Shown: positions 10,276 through 21,939 of the stretch, in pieces | Numbering within the stretch: the stretch's first letter is position 1 | How the letters are laid out: every line of letters begins with the position of its first letter | Origin: Euptelea pleiosperma | Lineage: Eukaryota > Streptophyta > Magnoliopsida > Ranunculales > Eupteleaceae | Length of the DNA stretch: 64,000 bases | Assembly: GCA_035048495.1 (NCBI GenBank) | Contig: CM068549.1 | Coordinates: forward strand, 18,881,103-18,945,102 | Reading direction: 5' to 3' | Program-made: the position numbers and the translations under genes | Notes under the pieces: generated by a model | The model's input: the letters and a program-made list of their open reading frames with translations, nothing else | What the model was told of the DNA's origin: nothing | The model's database searches: none

Positions 10276-11344
10276 GCCTTCTAAGAAACTGAGCTGGCAT
10301 TTATTTTTCACATTTTGCCGGCGCTTAACCACCATTGGATCCATGAAATCCATGGCCTAGCACATGACTTGCATATAAAATTTTACCCTGATTAGTAATT
10401 TATATCCATTTTTTTTTCTTGCTTTATTTTTAACCATTGATTTTGATCATTATGATCCAAAGGTTAGAAATCACTAAATCAGGATTATTTTTGTTGCATA
10501 AGTCCATCACATCCATACAATAAGTAGCCTCTAATAATGTGCTACATGTATCATATTGTGGGTTTATCATCAGCTTTGATGATTGACATCCTCTTGCTTT
10601 AATGAAGAACATCTTCATTTAAAGTTTTCTAGCCACACAATTTAAGTGCCACGTTAGGATGCAATAATTGCTTGCACAATTAAATTGATATGTGAAAGTG
10701 TCGAACGACCGAATCACCCATTCAAATTAAAAAAAAAATTCAAAAATCAAAAGAAACAACTTTAGTCATTTTAATGAACTTGAGGGCATATTAGGAATAA
10801 CATTTTTAAAAATTTTTAGTCTTTGAATGAGCCACAGGGTGACGTATACTTGCGGATTAACGTGTTATTTGAGAACAAAAAGATCGAAATGCCCCTACTA
10901 TGTAAATAAATTGAAAGTAAGAAAAGAACATAAAATAAGGGCATTTGTGGGATTTTAATGTGAGGCACGCAAGAAGGGCTTTCATCCGTTAATAATAGAA
11001 TAGATATTATATATATATAACATTATCGATCAGTTCCGGTTCGGTTCCAATTCCGAACAGTTCAGTTCCAATATCACTATCCAAAATTGATACCCCTAGT
11101 TCGGATACATACTATCACAAAGGAATGGATCAGTTGTCTTGTTCTGAAGTACTACCATCTGTTCATGGCAGAGTGAAATATTCTCACATTTTTCACATGG
11201 CACAACTCCACGTAAAAGACAAGTGGATCGTTCCTATCTCTCTGCGTTTACCTGGTCAGTGAGCACCACCACAAAAAAATTTCTACCGACCCACTCACGT
11301 CTTTTTCACATATAATATAGGAAGAAAAATTTCCACTTATAAGA
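10276..11344. other. Intergenic, repeat remnants only
   Basis: Bases 10430-10600 are one arm of the long-inverted-repeat MITE. Bases 11003-11100 are the right end of the AGGGGTGTCAA-type hAT MITE ('agttccggttcggttccaa' to 'atacccctagttcgga'). Bases 11110-11230 match 24815-24955. Nothing coding is seen. Confidence 0.55.
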
Positions 11345-11640
11345 GAAGTTTTGCTTTGGGCATTGTATGACAAAATTAGAGACCACTGGCCATATGTATG
11401 TTTGATCAATTCCTAGGTGGACCTACATATCAAAAATATCCTGATTAGTGATATCTAAGAGTTGGATTAGAGTCTTTTTCACGATTTATTTTTTAAGTAT
11501 AGGATTTCAAGCATTATTTGTGGTACTCATATCCAAAGGTTAGAAATCATCAATCAAGCTAATTAATTTTGGTATGTAGGTCCACCTAGGAAGGGGCCAA
11601 ACATCCGAACACTCAATGGTCTCTAGCTCTCTGTGTCTCG
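11345..11640. repeat. Long-inverted-repeat MITE
   Basis: Both arms are present. The left arm has 'ttagagaccactgg', 'cctaggtggacctacata' and 'tcctgattagtgat'. The right arm has the inverse 'aatcatcaatcaagct', 'gtaggtccacctagg' and 'caatggtctctag'. The 28800-29085 copy is its duplicate. Confidence 0.8.
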
Positions 11641-12344
11641 TACTCGATCTAAAGGTCATAACAACCATTATATGTTACTATTATTAAAACGTTCCTGTTA
11701 TTTCTTATTATTTTTACTTTTTACCGCAAAACATGAAACATAAATAATGGTAACGTTAACATTACGAAGTTTCCTTTAAACCTTGGTCAACTCAACAAAA
11801 GTAAGAGAAATAGTTATGTCATGACGATGAGATTGTTTTCTTCACGATCCCATGCATGTGGAAGAATAGATTCCTAGCACGGAGTGAAATCAACTCTACG
11901 TCATTATGTCTCACAAGATGACTGAATAGTATAGGGAATTAGGTAAGCCCTTATAATTACTGGTTTGTAGCTTCCCGTAATAAAGGTTGTAACAGTCGTT
12001 ATTTGTTTTTATAAAAAATCTTTCAAAATAAATATCAATTCTTGTTATTTCCTATTGTTTCTATTTTTTTCATAAAATATGAAATCTATACTATTGTAAA
12101 GACAAAACCGAAGTTGACGTCCACACGGGCTTCAATTAAATGTCTCTCTACTTTAAAGGAAAAACCTTGTCTCATACATGCCTCTCTACTTTAAAGCCAC
12201 AACCTGGATTGGCATACTTTTAAGTCTGCAAGCGTATGCATGCTAGATTTGTACCCTTTGAACCTTAATCAAATCACCAAAAAGTAAAAAAAAAAGTGGT
12301 GATGCCGGGGTGATGAGGTGGTTTGTTTGCTTGTTTATTTTTTT
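11641..12344. other. RLP far-upstream region, non-coding
   Basis: Contains a degraded GTTATAACGG-type repeat at about 11645-11790, ending 'tttaaaccttgg', and AT-rich sequence duplicated at 29090-29790. Part of it (12005-12300) also recurs at 25175-25450. Confidence 0.55.
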
Positions 12345-13085
12345 TTTCCAACACAGAAGAATAGATTTTTAACACAGAGAGAAGTTAAGTCTATATCGAC
12401 ATAAACTAAAATTTTCCACAAGAGAAGGATTGATGGTACAGATTAGTTTGTTTGATTTTTTCCAATGGAAGAATAGATTTTTAGCACTGAGAGAAGTCAA
12501 GTCAATATCGACATAGACTAAAATTTTCGACGAGAGAAGGATTGATGGTACAGAGATTAGTTTGTTTGAATTTTTCCAATGGAAGAATAGATTTTTAGCA
12601 CTGAGAAGTCAAGTCTATATCGACATAGACTAAAATTTTCCACAAGAAAAGGATTGATGGTATAGAGATTAGTTTGTTTGATTATTTCCAATGAAAGAAT
12701 AGATTTTTAGCACTGAGAGAAGTCAAGTCTATATCGACGTAGATTAAAATTTTTCACAAGAGAAGGATTGATGGTACAGAGATTAGTTTGTTTGATTTTT
12801 TCCAATGGAAGAATAGATTTTTAGCACTGAGAGAAGGATTGATGGTACAGAGATTAGTTTGTTTGATTTTTTCTAATGGAAGAATAGATTTTTAGCACCT
12901 GAGAAGTCAAGTCTATATCGACATAGACTAAAATTTTGCACAAGAGAAGGATTGATGGTATAGAGATTAGTTTGTTTGATTTTTTCCAATGGAAGAATAG
13001 ATTTTTAGCACTGAGAGAAGTCAAGTCTATATCGACATAGACTAAAATTTTCCACAAGAGAAGGATTGGTAGTATAAAGATTAGG
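12345..13085. repeat. About 113-bp minisatellite, seven units
   Basis: The string 'atagattttt' recurs at 12361, 12473, 12587, 12699, 12813, 12884 and 12997, giving a 112-114 bp period with one short unit of 71 bp. Most units contain the perfect inverted repeat AGTCTAT-n6-ATAGACT and the segment 'aaggattgatggta'. The paralogous array upstream of RLP-2 has fewer units. Apparent minus-strand reading frames here are translations of the repeat. Confidence 0.93.
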
Positions 13086-14329
13086 TAACGCCTTATTTAC
13101 GGGCTCGCAATATCTTGACCATTGCATTGACTAGTGGAGAGGCACACACAACATATATATGCAATTAATCAAGTCACCAAAAAGTAAAAGAATTGGTAAT
13201 GTCGTGTTGATGAGGTGGTTTGTTTGTTTGTTTGTTTGTTTGTTTGTTTTTCCAACACAGAAGAATAGATTTTTAGCACTGAGAGAAGTTAAGTCTATAT
13301 CAACGTAAACTAAAATTTTTCACAGGAGAATGATTGGTGGTATAGAGATTGGGTAACGTCTTATTTACCGGCTAGCAGTATCTTGACCATTGCGTTGACC
13401 AGAGGAGAGGCACACGCAACATACATGCAATTAAAAAGAAAAATAGGAGAAACGTTTTTGACGGAAACGAGTCTATAGTAATCAAAATGCTCTTATTTCT
13501 TATTCAGCATGTTTTGGATATATATTGCGGGGCATTTTTTGAGAAAAATGAAAATTTTGGCAAAGTAAGAGTAGTTTCGCGATAATTGACTTATTTAAAT
13601 ACATGAAGGCAGCATTTTTAATGGTAGATATGTAGAATTGCAACTATTTTTATATTCTCTTCTCAAAATTTAAAACATGGTAGATATTATATGAAAAGTG
13701 AAGGGGTTTTTAAGGAATAAAGTGGCAAAAGAACATGGGTCTCCACAAATGGTCTACAAGTATACTCGGGACCATTGATGGAATTCAATTCCGTGATTTA
13801 AAATAACGTGGTTTCCCACGGAAAATATGATAGTAATAGTAGCCACGGATATATACATTTACCAACGGCTATAACCATCGTTGTATGGAAAAAAATTAGC
13901 ACCTTCAAACACGTCATATAAAATAGGAGTAAATCATTGATGAAGGACCATTGTATGGAAAAAAATTTAGATGCAGTCGATGCAGAGGAGTCTCGTAGCC
14001 CTATCTAGCTCATTTTGTTGGGCCCACTGACCGCATGGATGTTTAACCTAACCCATGGTGGATATGCAAACCAAAAATCAATCTCATTTGATAATTTCTA
14101 GCCAGTTGGATTAATTTCTAGCCCTATCTAGCACGTTGATGAAGCAACGAAGATGTTGTATTACTTGTGTCACTGTCGATTGTGAGGTCATCATAGACCT
14201 CATCTTACCTAGAATTGGAGAGAAGTCATGATTGTAATCTGGACTCTGAGAGAAGAAAGTTGAAAATTCTTGCTCCGGAATTAATGTGAAGTTGTGAACC
14301 ACGTTATCTGTATCCGTCAGTCCAATATG
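13086..14329. other. RLP-1 upstream intergenic region
   Basis: No gene. It holds a (GTTT)n tract at about 13217-13249, a further minisatellite-like unit at 13260-13380, fragments resembling a CACTA interior at 13815-13900 ('accaacggctataacc'), and one MITE arm near 14020-14110. The block 14130-14330 is also conserved upstream of RLP-2 and of the third copy. It contains indels between copies, so it is more likely promoter-distal DNA than coding. Confidence 0.55.
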
Positions 14330-14402
14330 TGGGCCATCCTAACTTTTTCTGCTATTTAAATCCAAACCACTTAGGTTGCAAACTGGGAAGAAATAGAAGT
14401 AG
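14330..14402 (+). promoter_or_regulatory. RLP-1 proximal promoter and leader
   Basis: Upstream of the start codon, 'tgctatttaaatcc' offers an AT-rich TATA-like core about 50 bp before the ATG, followed by a purine-rich leader 'gggaagaaatagaagtag'. The block is conserved upstream of all three RLP copies. The TATA assignment is inference. Confidence 0.4.
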
Positions 14403-17400
14403 ATGAGAGATCGAGTGATGGAGTGGTGTTTGTGGTTTTGCCTTCTGTTGGTTTTGGTTCAGTTTCAAGTGTATGGGTGTTTGGGGTGTGTGGAGGAAGA
14501 AAGGATCGCTCTCTTAGAACTCAAATCTTCCTTCAATCACCCCAATGGTTCTTCTCTCCCGTCTTGGGATGCTAATGATAACAGTAATTGCTGTGCTTGG
14601 GAGAATATCAAGTGTAACGACACCACAACACGAGTCATTCAACTTTCTCTTAATTATAGATGGGCTTGGACCGTAGAAGATTGGTATCTAAACACCTCTT
14701 TATTTCTTCCATTTGAAGAGCTGCAAAGTCTCGACTTAAGTTGGAATGGAATAGTTGGTTGTGTTGATGAGGAAGGTATACTTCTCTCTTATTACTAGTA
14801 AATGTTTTTTGCAATTTCTTCTAATATTATTTGATTAGTCATTAACTCGTCATAATTTTCAATACTGAACAGGTTTTGAAAGATTGTCCAGTTTGAGAAA
14901 GCTGGAGGTCCTAGATTTAAGTTTCAATAGTCTCAACAACAGCATCCTACCTTCTCTTTCTACGCTCTCATCCCTTAAGAATTTGTCTTTAAAGGGAATT
15001 AACAAGGGAAGACCGATTCATATTGAAGGTATGTTTAGTTGTTTCACCGTAGTGTAATTTTAACTTCAATTTTCATGTTTCTTTGGTTTCTTTCTTGCTT
15101 GTCATAATAAGAATTGGCTTCTTTAAGAAACTTGAAAGAGTTGGCAGATTTAAGCTGCCCACACAGTACACACCAAAACTAATCCTGATAGGTGATTTCT
15201 AGCCATTGGATCCGAGTATTTGAAAATTTGTTTGAATCTAATGTCTAGAAATGACCCAAGCCCATTACGTTAAGAACCATTTTGACGCGAAAATAATTGT
15301 GAAATAACAGCCGTTTCTTTTCATTAAATACAGTTATTTTTTCCTTTTTCAAATTTTTTCATTTTTTCCGTATTCAATTTCGGCCCCATTTTTTCTGTTA
15401 TTTCCGTTAAATTCCATTTTTTTTCTATTTTTTCCCATTTTTACCCGTCCGTTACAATTCTTTTTACCGGTAACGCCCCGGTCCGTTATACGGATAAAAT
15501 GGCCTTTGTTAAAACTTGGGCTAAACATCTGTGCGGTTAGTGGGCCCCCAAAAAATGAACTATGTAGGGCCAGAAGAGCCCTCTGCTTCGACTGCATCTA
15601 AAAGTTTTCCCTAGATTACGTACCAAAGATGGGTTGAAATTAAAAAATTTCCATCATTATAGACATTTTTCTATTTGACTTGTTAACTCAACCAAGGTTT
15701 AAAGGGGACCGTTATAACAGTATAACAGACTGGGGGTGTTACCGTTTTTTCCGTTATAACGAAAAAAAAAACGCTCAGGGGCAAAAATGGAAAAAAAATG
15801 GGGAAAAAATGGAAAATAACGGAAAAAATGGCGCTGAAATTCAAATTTTGAATTTTAAAATTTAAATTTCAAAATTTCAAAAATGGGAAAAAAAAACGAA
15901 ATATAATGGAAAATAACGACCGTTTTTTCACAAAATTTTCGAAAAAATAAGTCGTTATTTTAATTATAATGGCCGTTATTTTTTGGGCTTTTTAACAGTC
16001 CATAACGTAACGGGGTAGGCCCGAATCGGTTATAACGGCCATTATTTCGTTATAACGGCTGTTTTTTAAACCTTGAACTCAACTACAGGAGCATTAATAT
16101 ATCTTTATAATTAACTAACGAGAATATAAGCGGCCCTAGATCTAGATCGTCGGATGGTCTTCAAGGCTTGTGTGGTATGGATCGTGAGGAACATCTGCGT
16201 TGTGGGCCTAGGAGGACGGTCACTAGGGATAATGGTTACACTCTAAACAAAATTAGCACCATCAAAGAGGTTAAAGAAAAAGAATGGTCAACAGTTGTTC
16301 GTATGGGAGCGGGGAGCAAGAACACGCTGATGTAGCGACCAAGATATTTTTATGGCTTTAGCCTTTAGAGGAGTAGAAGTTAGCTGAAGGGCCACATTAT
16401 GGGCCATGCAGGTCACTCTTAGAGATCACGGTATGGATGTTTGGCCCATTCTTAGGTGTACCCTACGTACCAAAAATCAGCCTAATTAATAATGTTAAAC
16501 CTTTGGACCTTTGTACCCCCAATAATGCCTGAATTCCATGGTTAAAATTGAACCCATGAAAACGACTCCAATCCTATTACTGGTAAAAATGTTTAATGTA
16601 ATTCCTTCTAATTTTATTTGATGAGTCATCAATTCATGTTTTGCAATACAGGTTTTGAAAGATTGTCCAGTTTGAGAAAGCTGGAGGTCCTAGATTTAAG
16701 TTCCAATGGGCTCAACAACAGCATCCTACCGTCTCTTTCTACACTCTCATCATCCCTTAAGAAGTTGTCCTTATGGGGAAATAAGTTAGAAGGATCAATT
16801 CATATTGAAGGTATGTTTAGTTGTTTTACCTCTTAACAATATATTGACTTGTAGTGTAGTACTTCAGCTCCTATTTTCATGTTTCTTTGGTTTCTTTCTT
16901 GCTTCTCCTGATCAGAATTTGCTTCTTTAAGCAACTTGAAGGAGTTGGATTTAAGATACAATTCAATCAAAAGCTTCGTAATCCAAGGTATAAAACAAAA
17001 ATATTAAATTGTGTTTCCTTATGTCTAACACTCAATGAAGTATTATATATAACCGTTTTGACGCGAAAATAATTTGGAAAAAACAGCTGTTTATTTTCGT
17101 TCAATACAGTTATTTTTCCATTTTTCGAAATTTTTCATTTTTTCCGTATTCAATTTTGGTGCCATTTTTTCTGTTATTTCCGTTAAATTTCATTTTTTTC
17201 TATTTTTTCCCATTTTTTGCCCATCCGTTACAATTCTTTTTAACGGTAACGCTCCGGTCCGTTATACCATTAACATGGCCTTTGTTAAAACTTGGGCTAA
17301 ACATCTATGCGGTTCATGGGCCCCCAAAAAATGAACTATGTAGGGCCAGAAGAGCCCTCTGCATCGACTGCATCTAAAAGTTTTCCCTAGATTACGTACC

Positions 17401-20400
17401 AAAGATGGGTTGAAATTAAAAAAATTCGATCATTATATACATTTTTCTATTTGACTTGGTAACTCAACTAAGGTTTAAAGGGGACCGTTATAACAGTATA
17501 ACAGACTGGGGGCGTTACCGTTTTTTCCGTTATAACGAACAAAAAACGCTTGGGGCAAAAATGAAAAAAAAATGGGGAAAAAATTGAAAATAACGGAAAA
17601 AATGGCGCTGAAATTCAAATTTTGAATTTCAAAATTTGAATTTCAAAAATGGGAAAAAAAACAAAATATAATGGAAAATAACGGAAAATAACAAAAATAA
17701 CGGCCATTTTTTTCACAAAATTTTCCAAAAAATAACGATTGTTATTTTCATTATAACGGCCATTATTTTTTGGGCGTTTTAACGGTCCATAACGTAACGG
17801 GGTAGGCCCGAATCCGTTATAACGGCCGTTATTTTCGTTATAACGGCTGTTTTTTAAACCTTGAACTCAAGTACAGGAGCATTAATATATCTTTATAATT
17901 AACTAACGAGAATATAAGCGGCCCTAGTGTAAATAACTGCTTGGAAAAACTTTGTCAAAATAATAGTATCCTCCCGATGATGAGACTATATATATCGTCA
18001 TCCCTAGGTCCAGATCGTTCGGATGGTCTTCAAGGCTTGTGTGGTATGGATCTTGAGGAACATCTGCATTGTGGGCCTAGGAGGACGGTCACTAGGGATA
18101 ATGGTTACACTCTAAACAAAATTAGAACCATCAAAGAGGTCAAAGAAAAGAGTGGTCAACAGTTGTTCCTACTCGGAGCCAGAACACGTTGATATACCAA
18201 CCAAGATGTTGTATTACTGCCAAGTTGGGGACATCCACTCCTTACTCCGAATACAGTCGGGTAATCGCTTCCGAGTTGACACCGTTCAATTTTTATGGCT
18301 TTAGAGGATGAGTAGAAGTTTGCTGAATGACCATATTATGCGCCATGTGGCTCACTCTTAGAGATCACGGTATGGATGTTTGGCCCATTCTTAGGTGTAC
18401 CCTGCGTACCAAAAATCACCCTAATTAGTAATTTTAAACCTTTGGACCTTTGTACCCCCAATAATGCCTGAATTCCATGGTTAAAATTGAACCAATGAAA
18501 GCGACTCCAATCGTATTACTAGCGGTAAACTTTTTTAGTGTAATTCCTTCTAATTTTATTTGATGAGTCATCAATTCATATTTTGCAATAATCTACAGGT
18601 TTTGAAAGCTTGTCCAGTTTGAGAAAGCTGGAGGTCCTAGATTTAAGTTGGAATAATCTCAACAACAGCATCCTACCGTCTCTTTCTACACTCTCATCAT
18701 CCCTAAAGAAGTTGTCCTTACGGGACAATAAGTTAGAAGGATCAATTCATATTGAAGGTATGTTTAGTTGTTTTACCTCTTAACAATATATTGACTTGTA
18801 GTACTTTAGCTCCTATTTTCATGTTTCTTTGGTTTCTTTCTTGCTTCTCCTGATCAGAATTTGCTTCTTTAAGCAACTTGAAGGAGTTGGATTTAAGATA
18901 CAATTCAATCAAAAGCTTCGTAATCCAAGGTATAAAACAAAAATATTAAATTGTGTTTTCTTATGTATAACACTCAATGAAGTGTTATGCAGAAATATGG
19001 ATTAATCGCATGTGCATAATGTTTATCTCATGAATGTTTATCTCACCTCTTGGTGGTCTTCCACACGAAAAAATAAGTCTGATAGGTGATTTCTAGCCAT
19101 TGGATCCGAGTACCTGAAAATTTGTTTGAATCCAAAGGTTAGAAATCAGCAGTCAGATTGATTTTTTGTGTGTAGGTCCACCAAGGAGTAGGTTGAATAG
19201 ATTTTCCATCATTATATACATTTTCTATTAAATTGATTTTGTATAAGTTACTATTTTTGAAGATCATTCAAGTTATCCATTTTCACATTTAGGTCTCAAA
19301 AAGTTGAACAAGTTGCAGATCTTAGACCTACATCTTAATATGTTCAAAAGAAGTAGTATATTTACAATCTTTGGGTGCACTCTCATTGCTTAAGATACTC
19401 TATCTCATTTATGTGTTTTCCTTTTCTTCATTCATGATTCATTTCTTTCAATTGTTTTGCTTTTTTTTAGATTTGGATGCTTTGAGCAACTTGGAAGTCT
19501 TGGATTTATCTTATAATTCCCTCAACGAGAGCTTTCTTCCATACGTAGGAGTTATGGCTTCTCTAAAGGCCTTAGCTTTGGTTGGTATTGGACTTAATGG
19601 CACCTTACCGGTTCAAGGTAAAAATGATGTCTATTTGGCTAAAAAAATAACTTGATATAGTAAACAAGGCAAAACATTACGGACATTTATTTATTTAATT
19701 ATTAACTATTTTTGCAGGGTTGTGTGCACTGAAGAACCTCCAAGAGTTAGATCTCAGTAGGAACAATTTTGAAGGGAGCTTACCTTCATGTTTGGAAAAC
19801 TTGACGTCCCTTCAGATTTTGGATCTCTCTTACAATCAATTTGGTGGAAACATAGGCTCATCTCCCATTACTAATCTCACTTCACTTGAATACCTTTCTC
19901 TTTCGTATAATCGCTTTGAAAGCCCTTTCTTATTTAGTTCAATTGCTAATCATTCCAAACTTGAGGTCTTCAACCTTAAGAGTGATAGCAACCAATTAGT
20001 TGTGGAAACTGAATATCCAGCTTGGGTTCCAACTTTCCAATTAAAGTTCCTCCGTTTGTCAAATTGTATAATTAACAAACCTGTTGGTGTCATCCCCACT
20101 TTTCTATACCATCAATATGACTTGAGAACAGTCGACCTCTCCCATAACAATTTGGAGGGAAAGTTCCCCACCTGGTTGCTAGAGAACAATTCAAGATTAG
20201 AATTCCTACGACTGAGGAACAACTCTTTCACAGGTCCTTTTGGTCTTTCTTCGTGTCTTAACTTATCCATGCTAGATGTTTCCAATAACCACATCAATGG
20301 TCAATTCCCAACAGATATTGGTATTAGTTTTCCAAATTTACGTTGGTTGAACATATCAGAAAATGCCTTTCAAGGTAGCATTCCTTCTTCTTTGGGAGAT

Positions 20401-21939
20401 TTGAGAAACTTACAGATTTTAGACATGTCCAGCAATCATTTCTCAGGAGGAATACCAGAGTACTTGGCCACAGGGTGCACCTCATTGGGGATGTTGAAAC
20501 TATCAAATAATAGTTTGTATGGCCAAATATTTCCAACATTTGTTAACCTTACTGAATTGTTCTCTTTACAATTGGATGGCAACCACTTTACAGGAAAAAT
20601 CCCAAATAGCTTGTTCAATTGCTCGGGGTTAGAGATGTTGGATATAAGTAACAACCATGTATCAGGAAGGCTTCCAAGTTGGATGGGAAATATGTCGTCT
20701 TTGGAAGCACTTGTCATGCCGAAAAATCATCTTCAAGGATCCATTCCATTTGATTTTTGCAAACTTGATCGACTCCTCCTTTTGGACCTTTCTGAGAACA
20801 ATATTTCTGGATCTATACCATCTTGCTTTAGCCCACGAGACATACAATATATACATTTGGAAAAAAATGGGCTCACAGGACCAATGACAAATGCTTTCTC
20901 TAGAAGTTCCAAGTTAGTGACATTAGATACGAGAGATAACTACCTAACTGGAAATATTCCAAATTGGATTGGAGCATTATCGGATCTGAGCATTCTTCTC
21001 TTAAAAGGAAATCATTTTGAAGGTAGTATTCCCATGCAACTTTGTCAGTTGTCCGATATAAGCATAATGGACCTTTCCCACAACAATCTTTCTGGTCAAA
21101 TACCTTCTTGCTTAAGTAGTTTTACTTTTAAGAGGATAGGAGATGCATATGACAAATTTGTTATGGATGGAGTGTCTTTTGTCTATTCTGTTCCAGTTTC
21201 ATATATAGGGGGGACGTTTACAATGGAGAGGGAGATTGGATTTCAAGACGGGGAATATTATCAACCACTTTACAAAAAGGAACAAGCGCAGTTCACAACG
21301 AAGAGTAGGTCCTACTCTTATGAAGGTCTCATTCTAGGTTTAATGTCTGGAATTGATTTCTCATGGAACCAATTAACGGGTGACATCCCACCTGAAATTG
21401 GGAACCTAAGTGAGCTTCATTCATTGAACTTGTCCCACAACTACTTGACTGGACCAATCCCATCAACTCTATCAAACCTAAAGCAAATAGAGAGCTTGGA
21501 CCTTTCTTACAATAATTTGAGTGGGACAATCCCTTCACAACTAATTGAGCTATACAATCTGGCAGTCTTCTCCCTGGCTCACAACAACTTATCTGGTAGA
21601 GTGCCTGATTCGAAACAATTTGCGACATTCGGAGAAAGCAGCTATGAGGGCAACCCTCTTCTCTGTGGATCACTGTTGAAGAACAATTGCTCTACAACTG
21701 GGACATTATCATCGTCGCCAACAGTTGGAGAAGACAAGCCGATCGACCTCGTCATTTTCCTGGTGAGTTTCATAGTCGCATACATAATGGGGTTGTTAGG
21801 AGTCATTGCAGTTCTCTACATCAATCCCTATTGGCGACAGGTGTGGTTTCATCTCGTTGATGTATGGATCACCTCTTCTTACTATTATGTTGTAGACAAT
21901 CTCCATAAGCTGTCTACCCATGTAATTATCTACTCATGA
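14403..21939 (+). CDS. LRR receptor-like protein RLP-1 (8-exon gene model)
   Basis: Predicted cell-surface LRR receptor-like protein, the class of plant immune co-receptors that bind extracellular ligands and signal through partner kinases. Exons: 14403-14775, 14873-15028, 16652-16810, 16916-16987, 18599-18757, 18858-18929, 19471-19617, 19718-21939. All junctions are GT-AG and phase 1, and the total of 3360 nt gives about 1119 aa. Exon 1 encodes a signal peptide (WCLWFCLLLVLVQFQVYG) and the LRR N-cap (CVEEERIALLELKSSF, later NCCAWENIKC). The 159/156-bp exons encode two LRRs, and the 72-bp exons exactly one 24-residue LRR. A second ATG at 14418 gives a more typical signal-peptide start. Two degraded exons (15112 and 19293) must be skipped. 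No kinase follows. The exon joining is my inference from splice sites and homology. Confidence 0.82.
15112..15164 (+). pseudogene. RLP-1 truncated 72-bp LRR exon
   Basis: After an AG acceptor the text 'aattggcttctttaagaaac' matches the intact 72-bp exons at 16916 and 18858, but it changes to MITE-like sequence after about 50 bp, losing the LRR end and the splice donor. The same truncation is present at 32382 (RLP-2) and 41972 (third copy), so it predates the gene duplications. Confidence 0.85.
15685..16083. mobile_element. CAAGGTTTAAA MITE in RLP-1 intron, unit I
   Basis: Element at 15693-16075 with terminal inverted repeats CAAGGTTTAAA and TTTAAACCTTG, flanked on both sides by the 8-bp duplication AACTCAAC (15685-15692 and 16076-16083). 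The interior is A-rich with many 'gttataacgg' motifs. An 8-bp duplication fits hAT (Mutator would give 9). A partial, inverted relative lies at about 15275-15520. Confidence 0.85.
16080..16651. repeat. RLP-1 intron repeat tail (unit I)
   Basis: Contains the interspersed repeat 'ggatggtcttcaagg' to 'aggacggtcactaggg' (about 16135-16260) and one arm of the long-inverted-repeat MITE (16390-16560). The same tail recurs at 17872-18598 and 33361-34017. The first of these lacks a segment (about 85 bp around 'ggggacatccactcc') kept in the others. Confidence 0.7.
17461..17871. mobile_element. CAAGGTTTAAA MITE in RLP-1 intron, unit II
   Basis: Second copy at 17469-17863 with flanks AACTCAAC and AACTCAAG, so it descends from the same insertion as the 15693 copy and was duplicated with the surrounding exon unit. 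Its inverted partner half lies at about 17050-17310. Confidence 0.85.
19293..19405 (+). pseudogene. RLP-1 frameshifted LRR exon
   Basis: After the acceptor 'catttag' the sequence encodes GLKKLNKLQILDLHLN, a good LRR start. An extra base near 'acaatctttggg' shifts the frame, which recovers LRR-like SLGALSLLKILYL in another frame, and no clear donor follows. Skipping it keeps the gene in frame because neighbouring exons are phase 1. Confidence 0.75.
19718..21939 (+). CDS. RLP-1 last exon: LRR ectodomain, island, membrane anchor
   Basis: A single 2222-bp exon that opens GLCALKNLQELDLS after the acceptor 'tttttgcag'. It encodes about 15-18 LRRs of the plant extracellular type (LxxLxxLxLSxNxLxGxIP). 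A non-LRR island lies at about residues 470-540 of this segment (from YDKFVMDG to YSYEGLILGLMSG), followed by four LRRs and a C-cap with paired Cys (NPLLCGSLLKNNC). A membrane span follows at about 674-700 (LVIFLVSFIVAYIMGLLGV) and then a short tail beginning NPYWRQVWF. Many N-glycosylation sites are present. The stop at 21937-21939 is followed by AT-rich sequence ('tatatttatatataaaa') suited to 3' processing. This layout is standard for functional RLPs and nothing in the exon is broken. Confidence 0.93.

Noticed and set aside
12854..13057. Minus-strand open frame with repeated ILVYVDIDLTSLSAKNLFF units, also at 30122-30313
   Set aside because: It is a translation of the 113-bp minisatellite. 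Unit length changes and indels make other frames equally open.
14111..14302. Minus-strand 63-codon frame upstream of RLP-1, similar sequence upstream of the other copies
   Set aside because: A 4-bp deletion in the RLP-2 copy breaks the frame and no family is recognised. Promoter-region conservation explains it.
20436..21673. Antisense open frames inside the RLP last exons
   Set aside because: Shadows of the LRR coding frame. They recur in both paralogues only because the sense strand is conserved.
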